Source: Candidatus Sungiibacteriota bacterium
Lineage (GTDB): Bacteria > Patescibacteriota > Minisyncoccia > Sungbacterales > JACQCQ01
Direction: 5' to 3'
NCBI GenBank assembly: GCA_016181565.1
Contig: JACOZA010000005.1
Span: 1-8,833 of the forward strand
Length of the DNA: 8,833 nt
The notes under the pieces are model-generated. The model was given only the letters and a program-made list of their open reading frames with translations. It was not told the origin of the DNA and did no database searches. Of the stretch, positions 1 to 5,464 are shown piece after piece. The position numbers were made by a program, and so were the translations under genes. The first letter of the stretch is position 1. Each line of letters starts with the position of its first letter.

Positions 1-1
1 C

Positions 2-439
2 GGTACGTATCAGCGAATCGAAATTACCGCCACGGAAGCGGAAATCATCAAGTATGCGCGCAACGTGCATTTTGCGCGAAAGGTAAATTTAGCGAATGCC
101 CTAGCTTGGGTGGCTGAAAAATACGGCGCTAATTATGAGCATGTCCGTCTTGGAATGTCAGCGGACTTTCGCGTTGGCGGTTCACATCTCGATGTGACGC
201 ATGGGGGGTATCGCGGCTTCGGCGGGTACTGTCTGCCCAAAGATCTCGATGCCTTTATTGCGCACCTTGATAAGGCAGAACTGCGTGATGCGGCGGCATT
301 GTTGAAGTGCGATCGCGAGTTCAACAAAAAACTGCTCGCTTCTCAAGGACTGACGCTTGGAGATGTGAGCGTGCATGATGCGGAATGGATTACCCGCAGG
401 AGCAAGATGAAAAAAATGCGTCATAACGCCCTGCCCTGA
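2..439 (+). CDS. UDP-glucose/GDP-mannose dehydrogenase family protein, 3' part
   Basis: This is the last 145 codons of a nucleotide-sugar dehydrogenase; the start lies before the window. The family oxidises an NDP-sugar to an NDP-uronic acid with two NAD+, supplying precursors for surface polysaccharide. The visible part is the helical central domain. A segment at visible residues 9-34 contains TATEAEIIKYARN and KVNLANALA, and GFGGYCLPKD at residues 72-81 carries the catalytic cysteine (residue 77, bases 230-232). Only about 68 residues follow that cysteine. The usual C-terminal nucleotide-binding domain, with its GLAFKP-type motif, is absent, and there is no room for it because the minus-strand terminator and gene begin just after the stop. 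The protein is therefore either a compact CPR-type form or truncated. The neighbouring glycosyltransferase genes fit a polysaccharide role. The exact sugar cannot be told. Confidence 0.85.
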   Translation, partial: GTYQRIEITATEAEIIKYARNVHFARKVNLANALAWVAEKYGANYEHVRLGMSADFRVGGSHLDVTHGGYRGFGGYCLPKDLDAFIAHLDKAELRDAAALLKCDREFNKKLLASQGLTLGDVSVHDAEWITRRSKMKKMRHNALP

Positions 440-463
440 AAAACTCCGCACTTTAGCGCGGAG
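439..463 (-). terminator. Rho-independent terminator of the minus-strand polysaccharide operon
   Basis: Read on the minus strand, CTCCGC (463-458) and GCGGAG (449-444) pair as a 6-bp GC-rich stem with an 8-base loop, followed at once by TTTTT (443-439). It lies 10 bases beyond the stop of the sugar-phosphate transferase gene. On the plus strand no T-run follows the stem, so it should act mainly on minus-strand transcription. Confidence 0.75.
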
Positions 464-473
464 GAAACGGGAT

Positions 474-1871
474 TCATCTGCCCGTTCTGCCCACAACCGC
501 AAAAATCGTTCGCATAAGTATTAAGAGGTCAAGTGTAAGAGATCTATTTTTTATGTAGTAAAGGTCATACTGCATTTTTTCAGGCGCGTCTTCCACGGAG
601 GCGTCGTTTTCCATGTTGACCTGCGCCCAGCCGGTAATGCCGGGGCGCACGATAAGGCGCATCTCGTAGAATGGAACTTTTTGCTTGAGCTGCAAAACAT
701 ATTCTGGCCGTTCGGGGCGCGGCCCGACGAATGACATCTCGCCCCTTAACACGTTCCAGGCCTGCGCTAGCTCGTCGAGGTACATGATGCGCATGAGCTT
801 CCCCAAGGCATAATGGCGAGCATCGTTTTCTGCCGCTTTGGCTTCGCTCATTTTCTCTGCGCCCAGTAGCTGACTTCTTATTTTCACGAAGTCGAACCAC
901 ACTCCGCTTTTGCCAACGCGCTTCTGGCGAAAGAAAATAATGCCGTCTCCCTGACGGGCACGGCGTTCTTTATAGCGCCACAGGTCGCTGGGGCGCGTAA
1001 GAATAACCCCCGCCATGATAAACGGCAGGCAAAACAGGAGGAACGCCCCAAAGAAAAGCGCCAGCGAAAAATCGAAAATTCGTTTCGCGAATTCATAGCG
1101 GGGCTTTCTCTGTCCGATCAGGTTCTCTAAAAACCAGGTTTCGTTAATCAGGGAAAGCGGGATTTTGCCCGTCACCATCTCGTGAAGCGCGGGGAATTCG
1201 GCGATGATTACCCCCAGGGGGATGACTTGGAAGAGAGCGTGCACCAGTGTCTGATCCGCCTTCATTTCTGGAGCGATAACGACCATATCAATTTGGTGAT
1301 CGCGGATAATGTGCGCAAAAGTTTGTTCATCGAAAATGAAATGCGGCAACGGCAAAAGACTATCCTCGACTCCTTCTCTTTGCAGGAACGCCGCAGGCTT
1401 ATAACCAAGCTGCGGATTTTTTAAAAGATAATCGGCGAGTTCAATGGTCTCGGGCGTAATCCCGAAAAATATCAAGCGGGTGGCGGGCGTGCGCGCGATG
1501 AAGAGATTGAAAAGGTATCTCCAGATAAACAGCAGAAAGGTAGCGACAGTTGTGATGATGAGAAGATTGCGGCGCGGCTCGATGTCAAAATAGGGGATAA
1601 AGTAGAGTATGAAGATCGCGATGACGACGTTAACTGCCGCCGCTTGGAGCAGACGCACCAAAAAGCGGCGGCTATTCTTGATGAACCGGAGGTCATAAAG
1701 CCCGAAGGCGCCGAGCAGTACCAGCCAGAAAAAAAAGATGACGCTGAATGGAAACCAGTGCTGGGAAAGCGGCGGATCAATGGGCTTCGGGTAATAGCGC
1801 AAGAAAAGCCCCAACCCCAGAGCGGAATAGAGGAGAAGAATATCGCCGATGATGAGCAGTTTGGTTTTCAT
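474..1871 (-). CDS. Polyprenyl-phosphate sugar-phosphate transferase (WcaJ/CpsE-type)
   Basis: This 465-residue membrane enzyme should transfer a sugar-1-phosphate from a nucleotide sugar to undecaprenyl phosphate, the first step of a lipid-linked surface glycan. The N-terminal half has four hydrophobic segments (about residues 3-25, 39-58, 75-93 and 103-125) and then a Rossmann-like region around 130-250. The C-terminal half is the bacterial sugar transferase domain: KRIFDFSLALFFG at 263-275 with a membrane-inserting helix, FFRQKRVG at 313-320, the Asp-Glu pair in YLDELAQ at 364-370 (D366, E367), GPRP at 383-386 and RPGITGWAQVN at 409-419. This is the usual full length of the large membrane family. 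The common DELPQ is DELAQ here. Its ATG overlaps the stop of the upstream glycosyltransferase as ATGA (1868-1871) and there is no clear Shine-Dalgarno sequence, so translational coupling is likely. The sugar donated is unknown. Confidence 0.93.
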   Translation of the reverse strand: MKTKLLIIGDILLLYSALGLGLFLRYYPKPIDPPLSQHWFPFSVIFFFWLVLLGAFGLYDLRFIKNSRRFLVRLLQAAAVNVVIAIFILYFIPYFDIEPRRNLLIITTVATFLLFIWRYLFNLFIARTPATRLIFFGITPETIELADYLLKNPQLGYKPAAFLQREGVEDSLLPLPHFIFDEQTFAHIIRDHQIDMVVIAPEMKADQTLVHALFQVIPLGVIIAEFPALHEMVTGKIPLSLINETWFLENLIGQRKPRYEFAKRIFDFSLALFFGAFLLFCLPFIMAGVILTRPSDLWRYKERRARQGDGIIFFRQKRVGKSGVWFDFVKIRSQLLGAEKMSEAKAAENDARHYALGKLMRIMYLDELAQAWNVLRGEMSFVGPRPERPEYVLQLKQKVPFYEMRLIVRPGITGWAQVNMENDASVEDAPEKMQYDLYYIKNRSLTLDLLILMRTIFAVVGRTGR

Positions 1872-2982
1872 AAGTAGAGCTTGATTGTATTCTCTAGCAT
1901 ATTTTGTTCCGAAAAGTCACGTTTTATTTTCTCCTGCAGCAGAGCGCCCAGGCGCGCGCGAAGCTCTGGATCAACAACGGACTCGCGCAATGCCGCTGCG
2001 ATGGCCGGTAGGGCGTGAGGCGGCGCCAGCAGCCCCGTGCGGTTGTGTTCGATGATATCAGGGATGCCGCCGGTTTCGGTAGCAACAACCATGCACCGGG
2101 CTTGCCCGGCTTCGAGGAGCGCGTAGGGGAGTCCTTCCTTGAGCGAGGTCATGGCAAAGATATCGAATGCTGAAAGCACTCGCGCCGCATCAGGCAGGAA
2201 CCCCGTGAGAAAGACTCGGTGCTGCAGATTGAGCGAGCGGATAAGTTGTACGAGACTCTCTTTTTCTTCTCCGGCACCGATGATAATGAGAGGATGATTT
2301 CCGGGGAGCGCGCCGAATGCTCGGACTAGCGTTGCCAAATCTTTATTATGGGTTAGCTCGGTGACGGTGCCTATCCACAATGGGTCTTTGAGCGAAAGTT
2401 CTTCCTGGCCCGTGAGGGCCCGAATGGTGCCGGTGAGTAGCAGTCGCGCTTCTGGGCGTGGCAGTATTCTTTCGATAGCGCCAATGCCGTTGGGAATCAT
2501 GACAAACTTTTTCCGGCTGATCAACGGAAATGACTGCGCCGCGCGGTAGTCCAACTGGCTGATTACGATGACTTTATGCGCCAGCAGCGCCGTGAGCCAA
2601 GATGGCGGTCTTCCGCAAAGCTCCAGCCATGAACGGTTACGATAATGCGCGGCACTCCCAGCAGTCTTCCCGCGAAGGCTCCCAGCCCGCTCATCTTGGG
2701 ACTATTTAAGTGCAGGACGTCGGGTTTTTCTTTTCGGATCGCTGTGAGGATTCCGAAAAGTGCTTCTAGCTCTTTTAACCAAGCGATGTCTCGCCCCAGA
2801 CCCGAAACCGGGATAAATCTTATCCCGGCTGTTTCGAGGCGGTTCTGCAACAACCCTGGTGCCCCCGCCATAACGGAGACTTTAAATTTGTCAGGCGGCA
2901 GGTTCGTTATAAGATCGAAAACATAGCGCTGCGCTCCTCCCCAGCCAGCTTTGGTGACACCGAATAGGATTTTTCGTTTCAT
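1868..2982 (-). pseudogene. GT4-family glycosyltransferase, frame-disrupted
   Basis: Two minus-strand frames together encode one GT-B glycosyltransferase of family GT4, which moves a sugar from an activated donor onto a growing glycan. The N-terminal part begins MKRKILFGVTKAGWGGAQRY (ATG at 2982-2980; another in-frame ATG at 3048 would add 22 residues of doubtful value) and runs through TVHGWSFAEDR to a stop at 2563. The C-terminal part, in another frame, reads SWLTALLAHKVIVISQL, then the IPNGI motif, and ends with the donor-site signature EGLPYALLEAG and TETGGIPDIIEHNRTGLL. The frames change between about 2593 and 2610. One extra C near 2605 would restore a continuous DRPSWLTALLAHK. From memory of the family, about ten more residues are expected there, so a larger deletion is possible. 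It is either a young pseudogene or a sequence error. Confidence 0.85.
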
Positions 2983-3046
2983 TCTGGTTTCGACACTCGA
3001 TACTGCTTTCGGCATGTTAGCCCTTGATGGCGAGGTCATGATTGAC

Positions 3047-3055
3047 ATTTTAGCA
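3047..3055 (-). promoter_or_regulatory. Possible extended -10 element for the minus-strand polysaccharide genes
   Basis: On the minus strand, TGCTAAAAT (3055-3047) matches the extended -10 pattern TGnTAtAAT with one mismatch in the hexamer. No good -35 hexamer is found, as can be the case for extended -10 promoters. It overlaps the ATG at 3048, which argues that the true start is the downstream ATG at 2982, with a leader of about 58 bases. Confidence 0.3.
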
Positions 3056-3107
3056 AAAAATTGCTACAAATTGCTATGTGAGTGATTCCTTAAAAAGGAA
3101 ATTCACT
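3051..3107. repeat. Two small inverted repeats in the divergent spacer
   Basis: TAGCAA (3051-3056) and TTGCTA (3061-3066) form a perfect 6-bp palindrome with an AAAA centre, and TTGCTA recurs ten bases later at 3071-3076. Just beyond, AGTGATTCCTT (3081-3091) can fold on AAGGAAATTCACT (3095-3107) with a two-base bulge. Neither is followed by a T-run. They could be protein-binding sites for the minus-strand promoter or have no function. Confidence 0.4.
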
Positions 3108-3341
3108 ATTGTCTTGCAAAATCCCCCGGTTTTGGTTCGGCCTTGCTCACCATTATGAGCTTGTCGAATGATCCGTGGGGATTTTGTATTACACGGTTCT
3201 CTTAGGACGGGTTGAGAGACAGAAGCAGGGAAGAGAAATGACACAATACTATAGACTCGCCAACCTGACATTTTGTTTTTCGAGTATTGTTTGCCATTCT
3301 CTGGGTTTGATACTATAGAAGCGGCAATCACGGTTCTTACT
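3108..3341. other. Non-coding spacer without a convincing gene
   Basis: No reading frame here looks like a protein; the longest, on the minus strand, is low-complexity and unfamiliar. The stretch holds a small inverted repeat, GCTCA/TGAGC (3145-3160), a weak CCGTG/CACGG pair (3173-3196), and a perfect 10-bp direct repeat, ATACTATAGA, at 3246-3255 and 3310-3319. The second copy contains a possible promoter element for murB. Confidence 0.5.
3287..3316 (+). promoter_or_regulatory. Candidate promoter for murB
   Basis: TTGTTT (3287-3292) is separated by 18 bases from TACTAT (3311-3316), which is preceded by TG at the extended -10 position (3308-3309). Transcription would begin near 3323, so the long hairpin at 3342-3410 would lie in the 5' leader of murB. 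The match is reasonable, but it is a pattern match only. Confidence 0.4.
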
Positions 3342-3410
3342 AAAGGGGCCGTGAGGACTGGAACTCACATAATGACAATAGTGGAGTCACAACCTCCTCA
3401 TGGCCCCTTT
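3342..3410 (+). promoter_or_regulatory. Long hairpin in the murB leader
   Basis: AAAGGGGCCGTGAGGA (3342-3357) pairs with TCCTCATGGCCCCTTT (3395-3410) over 16 bp with a single G-T wobble. An inner stem continues with bulges (around 3361-3368 with 3381-3388) to a 12-base loop. Only three T bases end the right arm and no T-run follows, so it is a poor intrinsic terminator. It sits 51 bases before the murB ATG. It could be an mRNA-stabilising or regulatory leader structure, or a mobile palindromic repeat. The wobble within a long stem hints at selection at RNA level. Confidence 0.6.
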
Positions 3411-3461
3411 CGAGAAGAATCGTCGCCGATCTGCCAAGCCAATTAGTTGTTAGCGATAGCC

Positions 3462-4403
3462 ATGATTTCGGTTGAGAAAGGAGTGCGCCTGGCGCCCCAT
3501 ACCTATTACAATATCGGAGGCCTGGCCGATTATTTTATTGAAGCCAAGACCAACGAAGAACTTTGCGATGGCGTCCGTTTTTCTAAGGATCAAAGTATTC
3601 CCTTTTTTATACTTGGCGCGGGATCAAATGTGCTGGTAGCCGATGGCGGCTACCGCGGCCTCATCATTCGTTTAAAGACTGCCGAGGTGACAGTTTCCGG
3701 CGAGCACGTCACAGCCAGTGCCGGAGTCCCGATGGCGCTCCTGGTGCAGCGGGCGTTGGCGGCAGGACTGGTTGGCATCGAGTGGGCAGTGGGGATCCCC
3801 GGCACCGTCGGCGGCTCAATTCGCGGCAACGCGGGATGCTTTGGCGGCGAAGTGAAAGATGTACTCGAACGAGTCGAAGTCTACGACACTTCCAGCGGCG
3901 ATAGGCGCTGGCTGAATGCGGGAGAGTGCGATTTTGGTTATCGTGAGAGTATTTTTAAAAAGCGTAAGGAGCTGATTGTCTTTAGCGGCGAATTTCGCCT
4001 GCATTCCGGCGATACCGATTCTGCCCGAACTCGGCTGAAAGAATATGCAGCCAGACGCTCTGCTTCCCAGGCGATCGGATCGAAATCTGCCGGGTGCATA
4101 TTCAAAAATATTTCGTGGAGAAGGCCGGATGTGAATTCTGATCAATTGCTGGCGCGCTTCCCAAGTTTTCGGCAGTTTCTCGACCTTCCCGGCATCCCAG
4201 CTTCATACTGCATTGATGCTGCGAACTTGAAGGGCACGAGGGTCGGCCATGTTCAGATATCGCCGAAGCACGGGAATTATTTTGTTAATCTCGGCGGGGC
4301 GACAGCGGAGGAGGTCATAATACTCATCGGAATTGCGAAAGATCATGTGCGTCGCAAATTTGGCTTATTGCTTGAAGAAGAAATTCAGTATGTCGGGTTT
4401 TGA
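3462..4403 (+). CDS. murB: UDP-N-acetylenolpyruvoylglucosamine reductase
   Basis: MurB uses FAD and NADPH to reduce UDP-GlcNAc-enolpyruvate to UDP-MurNAc, a cytoplasmic step of peptidoglycan synthesis. The 313-residue protein starts at ATG 3462 (MISVEKG); a TTG at 3447 adds only five residues. The FAD domain shows YYNIGG at 15-20 and LGAGSNVLV at 51-59, then VGIPGTVGGSIRGNAGCFGGEVKD at 110-133 and the Tyr-Arg pair in YRES at 160-163. The C-terminal part has SAGCIFKN at 209-216, AANLKGTRVGHVQISPKHGNYFVN and LEEEIQYVG. The proton-donating serine of the usual GS-FKN motif is replaced by Cys212, a substitution that occurs in some MurB proteins. About 20 extra residues lie between FKN and the LKG motif. 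There is no clear Shine-Dalgarno sequence before the start. The gene is monocistronic by appearance. Confidence 0.95.
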   Translation: MISVEKGVRLAPHTYYNIGGLADYFIEAKTNEELCDGVRFSKDQSIPFFILGAGSNVLVADGGYRGLIIRLKTAEVTVSGEHVTASAGVPMALLVQRALAAGLVGIEWAVGIPGTVGGSIRGNAGCFGGEVKDVLERVEVYDTSSGDRRWLNAGECDFGYRESIFKKRKELIVFSGEFRLHSGDTDSARTRLKEYAARRSASQAIGSKSAGCIFKNISWRRPDVNSDQLLARFPSFRQFLDLPGIPASYCIDAANLKGTRVGHVQISPKHGNYFVNLGGATAEEVIILIGIAKDHVRRKFGLLLEEEIQYVGF

Positions 4404-4410
4404 AAAACCA

Positions 4411-4482
4411 CGAATCGTTACGAAATATTGCACGAAATTATACGAAAGCGGTTTTCGCACGTTTTCGTGCCGCACTTTCGTA
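4411..4482. repeat. Phased CGAAA repeats and nested inverted repeat after murB
   Basis: CGAA(A/T) occurs at 4411, 4421, 4433 and 4443, spaced 10-12 bases (about one helical turn). The sequence then turns over into the complementary TTTCG (near 4453, 4463 and 4476). TACGAAAGCGG (4441-4451) pairs with CCGCACTTTCGTA (4470-4482) with a two-base bulge, and inside it GCACG-TTTT-CGTGC (4457-4470) is a perfect hairpin. No T-run follows, so it is not a standard terminator. It may be a protein-binding array, a transcript-end structure for murB, or an intergenic repeat. Confidence 0.55.
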
Positions 4483-4502
4483 CAGATTTGAGGTTTCTCC
4501 AG

Positions 4503-4511
4503 TTATCCACA
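4503..4511 (+). promoter_or_regulatory. DnaA-box match TTATCCACA
   Basis: TTATCCACA (4503-4511) is identical to the high-affinity DnaA-box consensus. A second near-match, TTATCCACC, lies at 5463-5471, and both are preceded by AG. Isolated boxes occur by chance and as regulatory sites. No cluster, AT-rich unwinding element or dnaA/dnaN gene is here, so no origin is claimed. Confidence 0.4.
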
Positions 4512-4607
4512 CTTGCGGCAATCGTCAGGGAGGAATAATATTGAAGTACTTCTTTAGAAATTTTTGATGGAAATTCGCACATAACGTGAACTGCGAGTAA
4601 CAGTAAC

Positions 4608-4674
4608 GGCGCATACGGTGGTCGGTGTGCGTCAGACGAGATAAGTATTTGGCGGAGAGCGGTGCTCTCATGCC
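4608..4674 (+). ncRNA. Two stable hairpins in a structured leader
   Basis: GGCGCATAC (4608-4616) pairs with GTGTGCGTC (4625-4633) across an 8-base loop, with two wobble pairs. GAGAGC-GGT-GCTCTC (4655-4669) is a perfect stem with a three-base loop, extended by GGC/GCC (4651-4653 with 4672-4674). They lie 12-78 bases upstream of the tiny basic ORF and within 190 bases of a strong terminator. A small structured transcript, coding or not, ending near 4797 is therefore plausible. No known RNA family was recognised. The raiA-associated RNA motif of other phyla would be the first comparison, because the next gene is raiA/hpf. Confidence 0.4.
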
Positions 4675-4685
4675 TCAACAAATAA

Positions 4686-4742
4686 ATGGCAAAGAAAAAA
4701 GCAGCCAAGAAGGCGAAGAAGGGCGGCAAGAGGCGCCGATAA
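4686..4742 (+). CDS. Tiny lysine/arginine-rich peptide (18 residues)
   Basis: The ORF encodes MAKKKAAKKAKKGGKRRR, in which 12 of 18 residues are basic; alanine, glycine and the initiator methionine make up the rest. Such a peptide would bind nucleic acid by charge, resembling the Lys/Ala-rich tails of histone-H1-like bacterial proteins or tiny basic ribosome-associated peptides. No family is recognised. An in-frame TAA immediately before the ATG fixes the start, and no good Shine-Dalgarno sequence is visible. Support for a real gene is the strong terminator that begins 14 bases after its stop and the two leader hairpins before it. The neighbour is hpf, which also ends in a basic tail. A low-complexity A/G-rich run could produce this by chance, so confidence is moderate. 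Confidence 0.45.
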   Translation: MAKKKAAKKAKKGGKRRR

Positions 4743-4756
4743 TTCTCCTCGGCAAC

Positions 4757-4797
4757 AACAAGAAACGTCCGCTGGTAAGCGGGCGTTTCTTGTTTAC
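4757..4797 (+). terminator. Strong intrinsic terminator between the tiny ORF and hpf
   Basis: AACAAGAAACGTCCGC (4757-4772) pairs with GCGGGCGTTTCTTGTT (4779-4794) over 16 bp with one wobble and a 6-base loop. The right arm is T-rich and runs into TTTA. It separates the tiny basic ORF or small RNA from hpf, which implies hpf has its own promoter. Confidence 0.75.
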
Positions 4798-4821
4798 GGA
4801 ATGAGCGTTTTCTATCATAAT
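4793..4821 (+). promoter_or_regulatory. Candidate promoter giving leaderless hpf mRNA
   Basis: TTTACG (4793-4798, four of six matches to the -35 consensus) is spaced 17 bases from CATAAT (4816-4821, five of six matches to the -10). Initiation about seven bases after the -10 falls on the hpf ATG at 4828. No Shine-Dalgarno sequence precedes that ATG, in agreement with leaderless translation. The -35 overlaps the tail of the terminator. Confidence 0.45.
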
Positions 4822-4827
4822 TGTGGT

Positions 4828-5244
4828 ATGAATTACCAGATCCGCTACACAAAAGTCGAAAGCTCGCAATCCATTCGTCAATATATCGAAACGAAACTTG
4901 TTGACGCTTTGCAAAAGCTGGCTCGAGCAGCCGGTCCGCACGATCCCTGGCAATTCACGATTGAGGTGGGGCGCGAAACTTTGCATCATCGGAAGGGCGA
5001 TGTGTGGTTCGCTGAAGTAACCGGAACGACAACCTATGGACCGGTGCGAGTCAGAAGCGGGGGCAGCGATATCCACGAGGCGATTGATATCGCCGAGGAA
5101 GAATTAAAAGCCACGTTCTCGAAATCCAAAGGGAGAGTTTTCTCTCGCGGGCTGCGTGCCGCGCGCCGCGTCAAAAATATGATGCGGCTGTCGCGCTTAG
5201 CCCGATTTTTCCGCCGCGGCCGCGTTCGAGACGAAGGGCTCTGA
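4828..5244 (+). CDS. hpf: Ribosome hibernation promoting factor, short form with basic tail
   Basis: The HPF/RaiA (S30AE) family binds in the decoding centre of the 30S subunit and inactivates ribosomes under stress. The protein has 138 residues when started at ATG 4828 (MNYQIRYTKVE). The ATG at 4801 adds nine residues unlike the family and lies in the promoter and terminator region. The beta-alpha-beta-beta-beta-alpha domain fills residues 1-97, with FTIEVGRETLHHRKGDVWFAEV at 43-64 and DIHEAIDIAEEEL at 81-93. In place of the dimerisation domain of long HPF there is a tail (residues 99-138) with 15 Lys/Arg among 40 residues. Such tails are, to my recollection, common in CPR homologues and may add rRNA contacts. 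The gene starts right after a terminator, so it is probably transcribed on its own or into the polyamine genes. Confidence 0.92.
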   Translation: MNYQIRYTKVESSQSIRQYIETKLVDALQKLARAAGPHDPWQFTIEVGRETLHHRKGDVWFAEVTGTTTYGPVRVRSGGSDIHEAIDIAEEELKATFSKSKGRVFSRGLRAARRVKNMMRLSRLARFFRRGRVRDEGL

Positions 5245-5300
5245 AGATTTTGCAGAGAGCGCGAGCAAGATGCGATACGCGATGCGGTATAAAATCTTCA
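5242..5300 (+). ncRNA. Leader stem 1 overlapping the hpf stop codon
   Basis: TGAAGATTTT (5242-5251, starting with the hpf stop TGA) and AAAATCTTCA (5291-5300) are perfect 10-bp inverted repeats around a 39-base GC-rich loop. No T-run follows. The right arm can instead pair with TGAAGATT at 5396-5403, so this stem competes with the structure that follows. It may be a transcript-end structure for hpf or the first stem of the leader of the decarboxylase genes. Confidence 0.5.
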
Positions 5301-5413
5301 CCCCGCACTAATCTCGACGCAGCACTCTCCAGCTAGAGAAAATATGAGGCGAAGCTGCCTGGCGGCTTACTCTCTCGATTACCCGAGAATGAACCTGAAG
5401 ATTAGTGCGGGGT
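5300..5413 (+). ncRNA. Candidate structured leader RNA of the decarboxylase operon
   Basis: ACCCCGCACTAATCT (5300-5314) and AGATTAGTGCGGGGT (5399-5413) are a perfect 15-bp inverted repeat enclosing 84 bases. Inside, TCTCG-ATTACC-CGAGA (5373-5388) and either GCAGC/GCTGC (5319-5323 with 5354-5358) or AGGC/GCCT (5347-5360) can form, giving a closed multi-branched shape. No known riboswitch signature is recognised. The position ahead of polyamine genes suggests a metabolite-sensing leader as one possibility. An inverted-repeat mobile element of about 114 bp is another, although no target duplication is obvious. Confidence 0.5.
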
Positions 5414-5414
5414 C

Positions 5415-5464
5415 AACTCTTTGTGCGCCAAACATTTTTGAATGTTTGGACAAAGACTTGAGTT
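5415..5464 (+). ncRNA. Leader stem-loop 3
   Basis: CCAAACATT-TTTG-AATGTTTGG (5428-5449) is a perfect 9-bp hairpin with a tetraloop, flanked by CTTTG (5419-5423) with CAAAG (5451-5455) and by AACTC (5415-5419) with GAGTT (5460-5464). GAGTT can alternatively pair with AACTC at 5476-5480. The hairpin lies about 55 bases ahead of the Shine-Dalgarno sequence of the decarboxylase genes. The DnaA-box-like TTATCCACC (5463-5471) begins inside the flanking arm. Confidence 0.5.

Noticed and set aside
3074..3331. 85-codon minus-strand ORF in the murB/glycosyltransferase spacer
   Set aside because: Its composition is unfamiliar, there is no ribosome-binding site, and it runs across the putative murB promoter and small inverted repeats.
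4500..4800. tmRNA, RNase P RNA, 6S or SRP RNA
   Set aside because: None of the conserved sequences of these RNAs that I could look for was present: no tag-peptide frame, no RNase P core, and no SRP GGAA/GCAG loop pattern.
4670..4804. 44-codon plus-strand ORF (starting MPQQINGK) overlapping the tiny basic ORF in another frame
   Set aside because: It reads through the whole terminator hairpin, has no ribosome-binding site and resembles nothing known. The basic frame ends before the hairpin and is preferred.
4801..4827. Upstream ATG start for hpf
   Set aside because: The nine extra residues do not match the family N-terminus, and the ATG lies between the predicted -35 and -10 elements.
4418..4852. 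144-codon minus-strand ORF
   Set aside because: It is antisense to the hairpins, the terminator and the start of hpf. Its Phe/Leu-rich middle is simply the reverse of the Lys-rich tiny ORF.
4675..5076. 133-codon minus-strand ORF
   Set aside because: It is antisense to hpf, which has clear family motifs, and it crosses the terminator.
5300..5413. CRISPR or insertion sequence
   Set aside because: There is one inverted pair only, no direct repeat-spacer units, no transposase and no target-site duplication.
5370..5413. tRNA-like fragment around TCTCGATTACCCGAGA
   Set aside because: The stem-loop lacks the GGTTCRA pattern of a T-arm, and no acceptor or anticodon arms fit.
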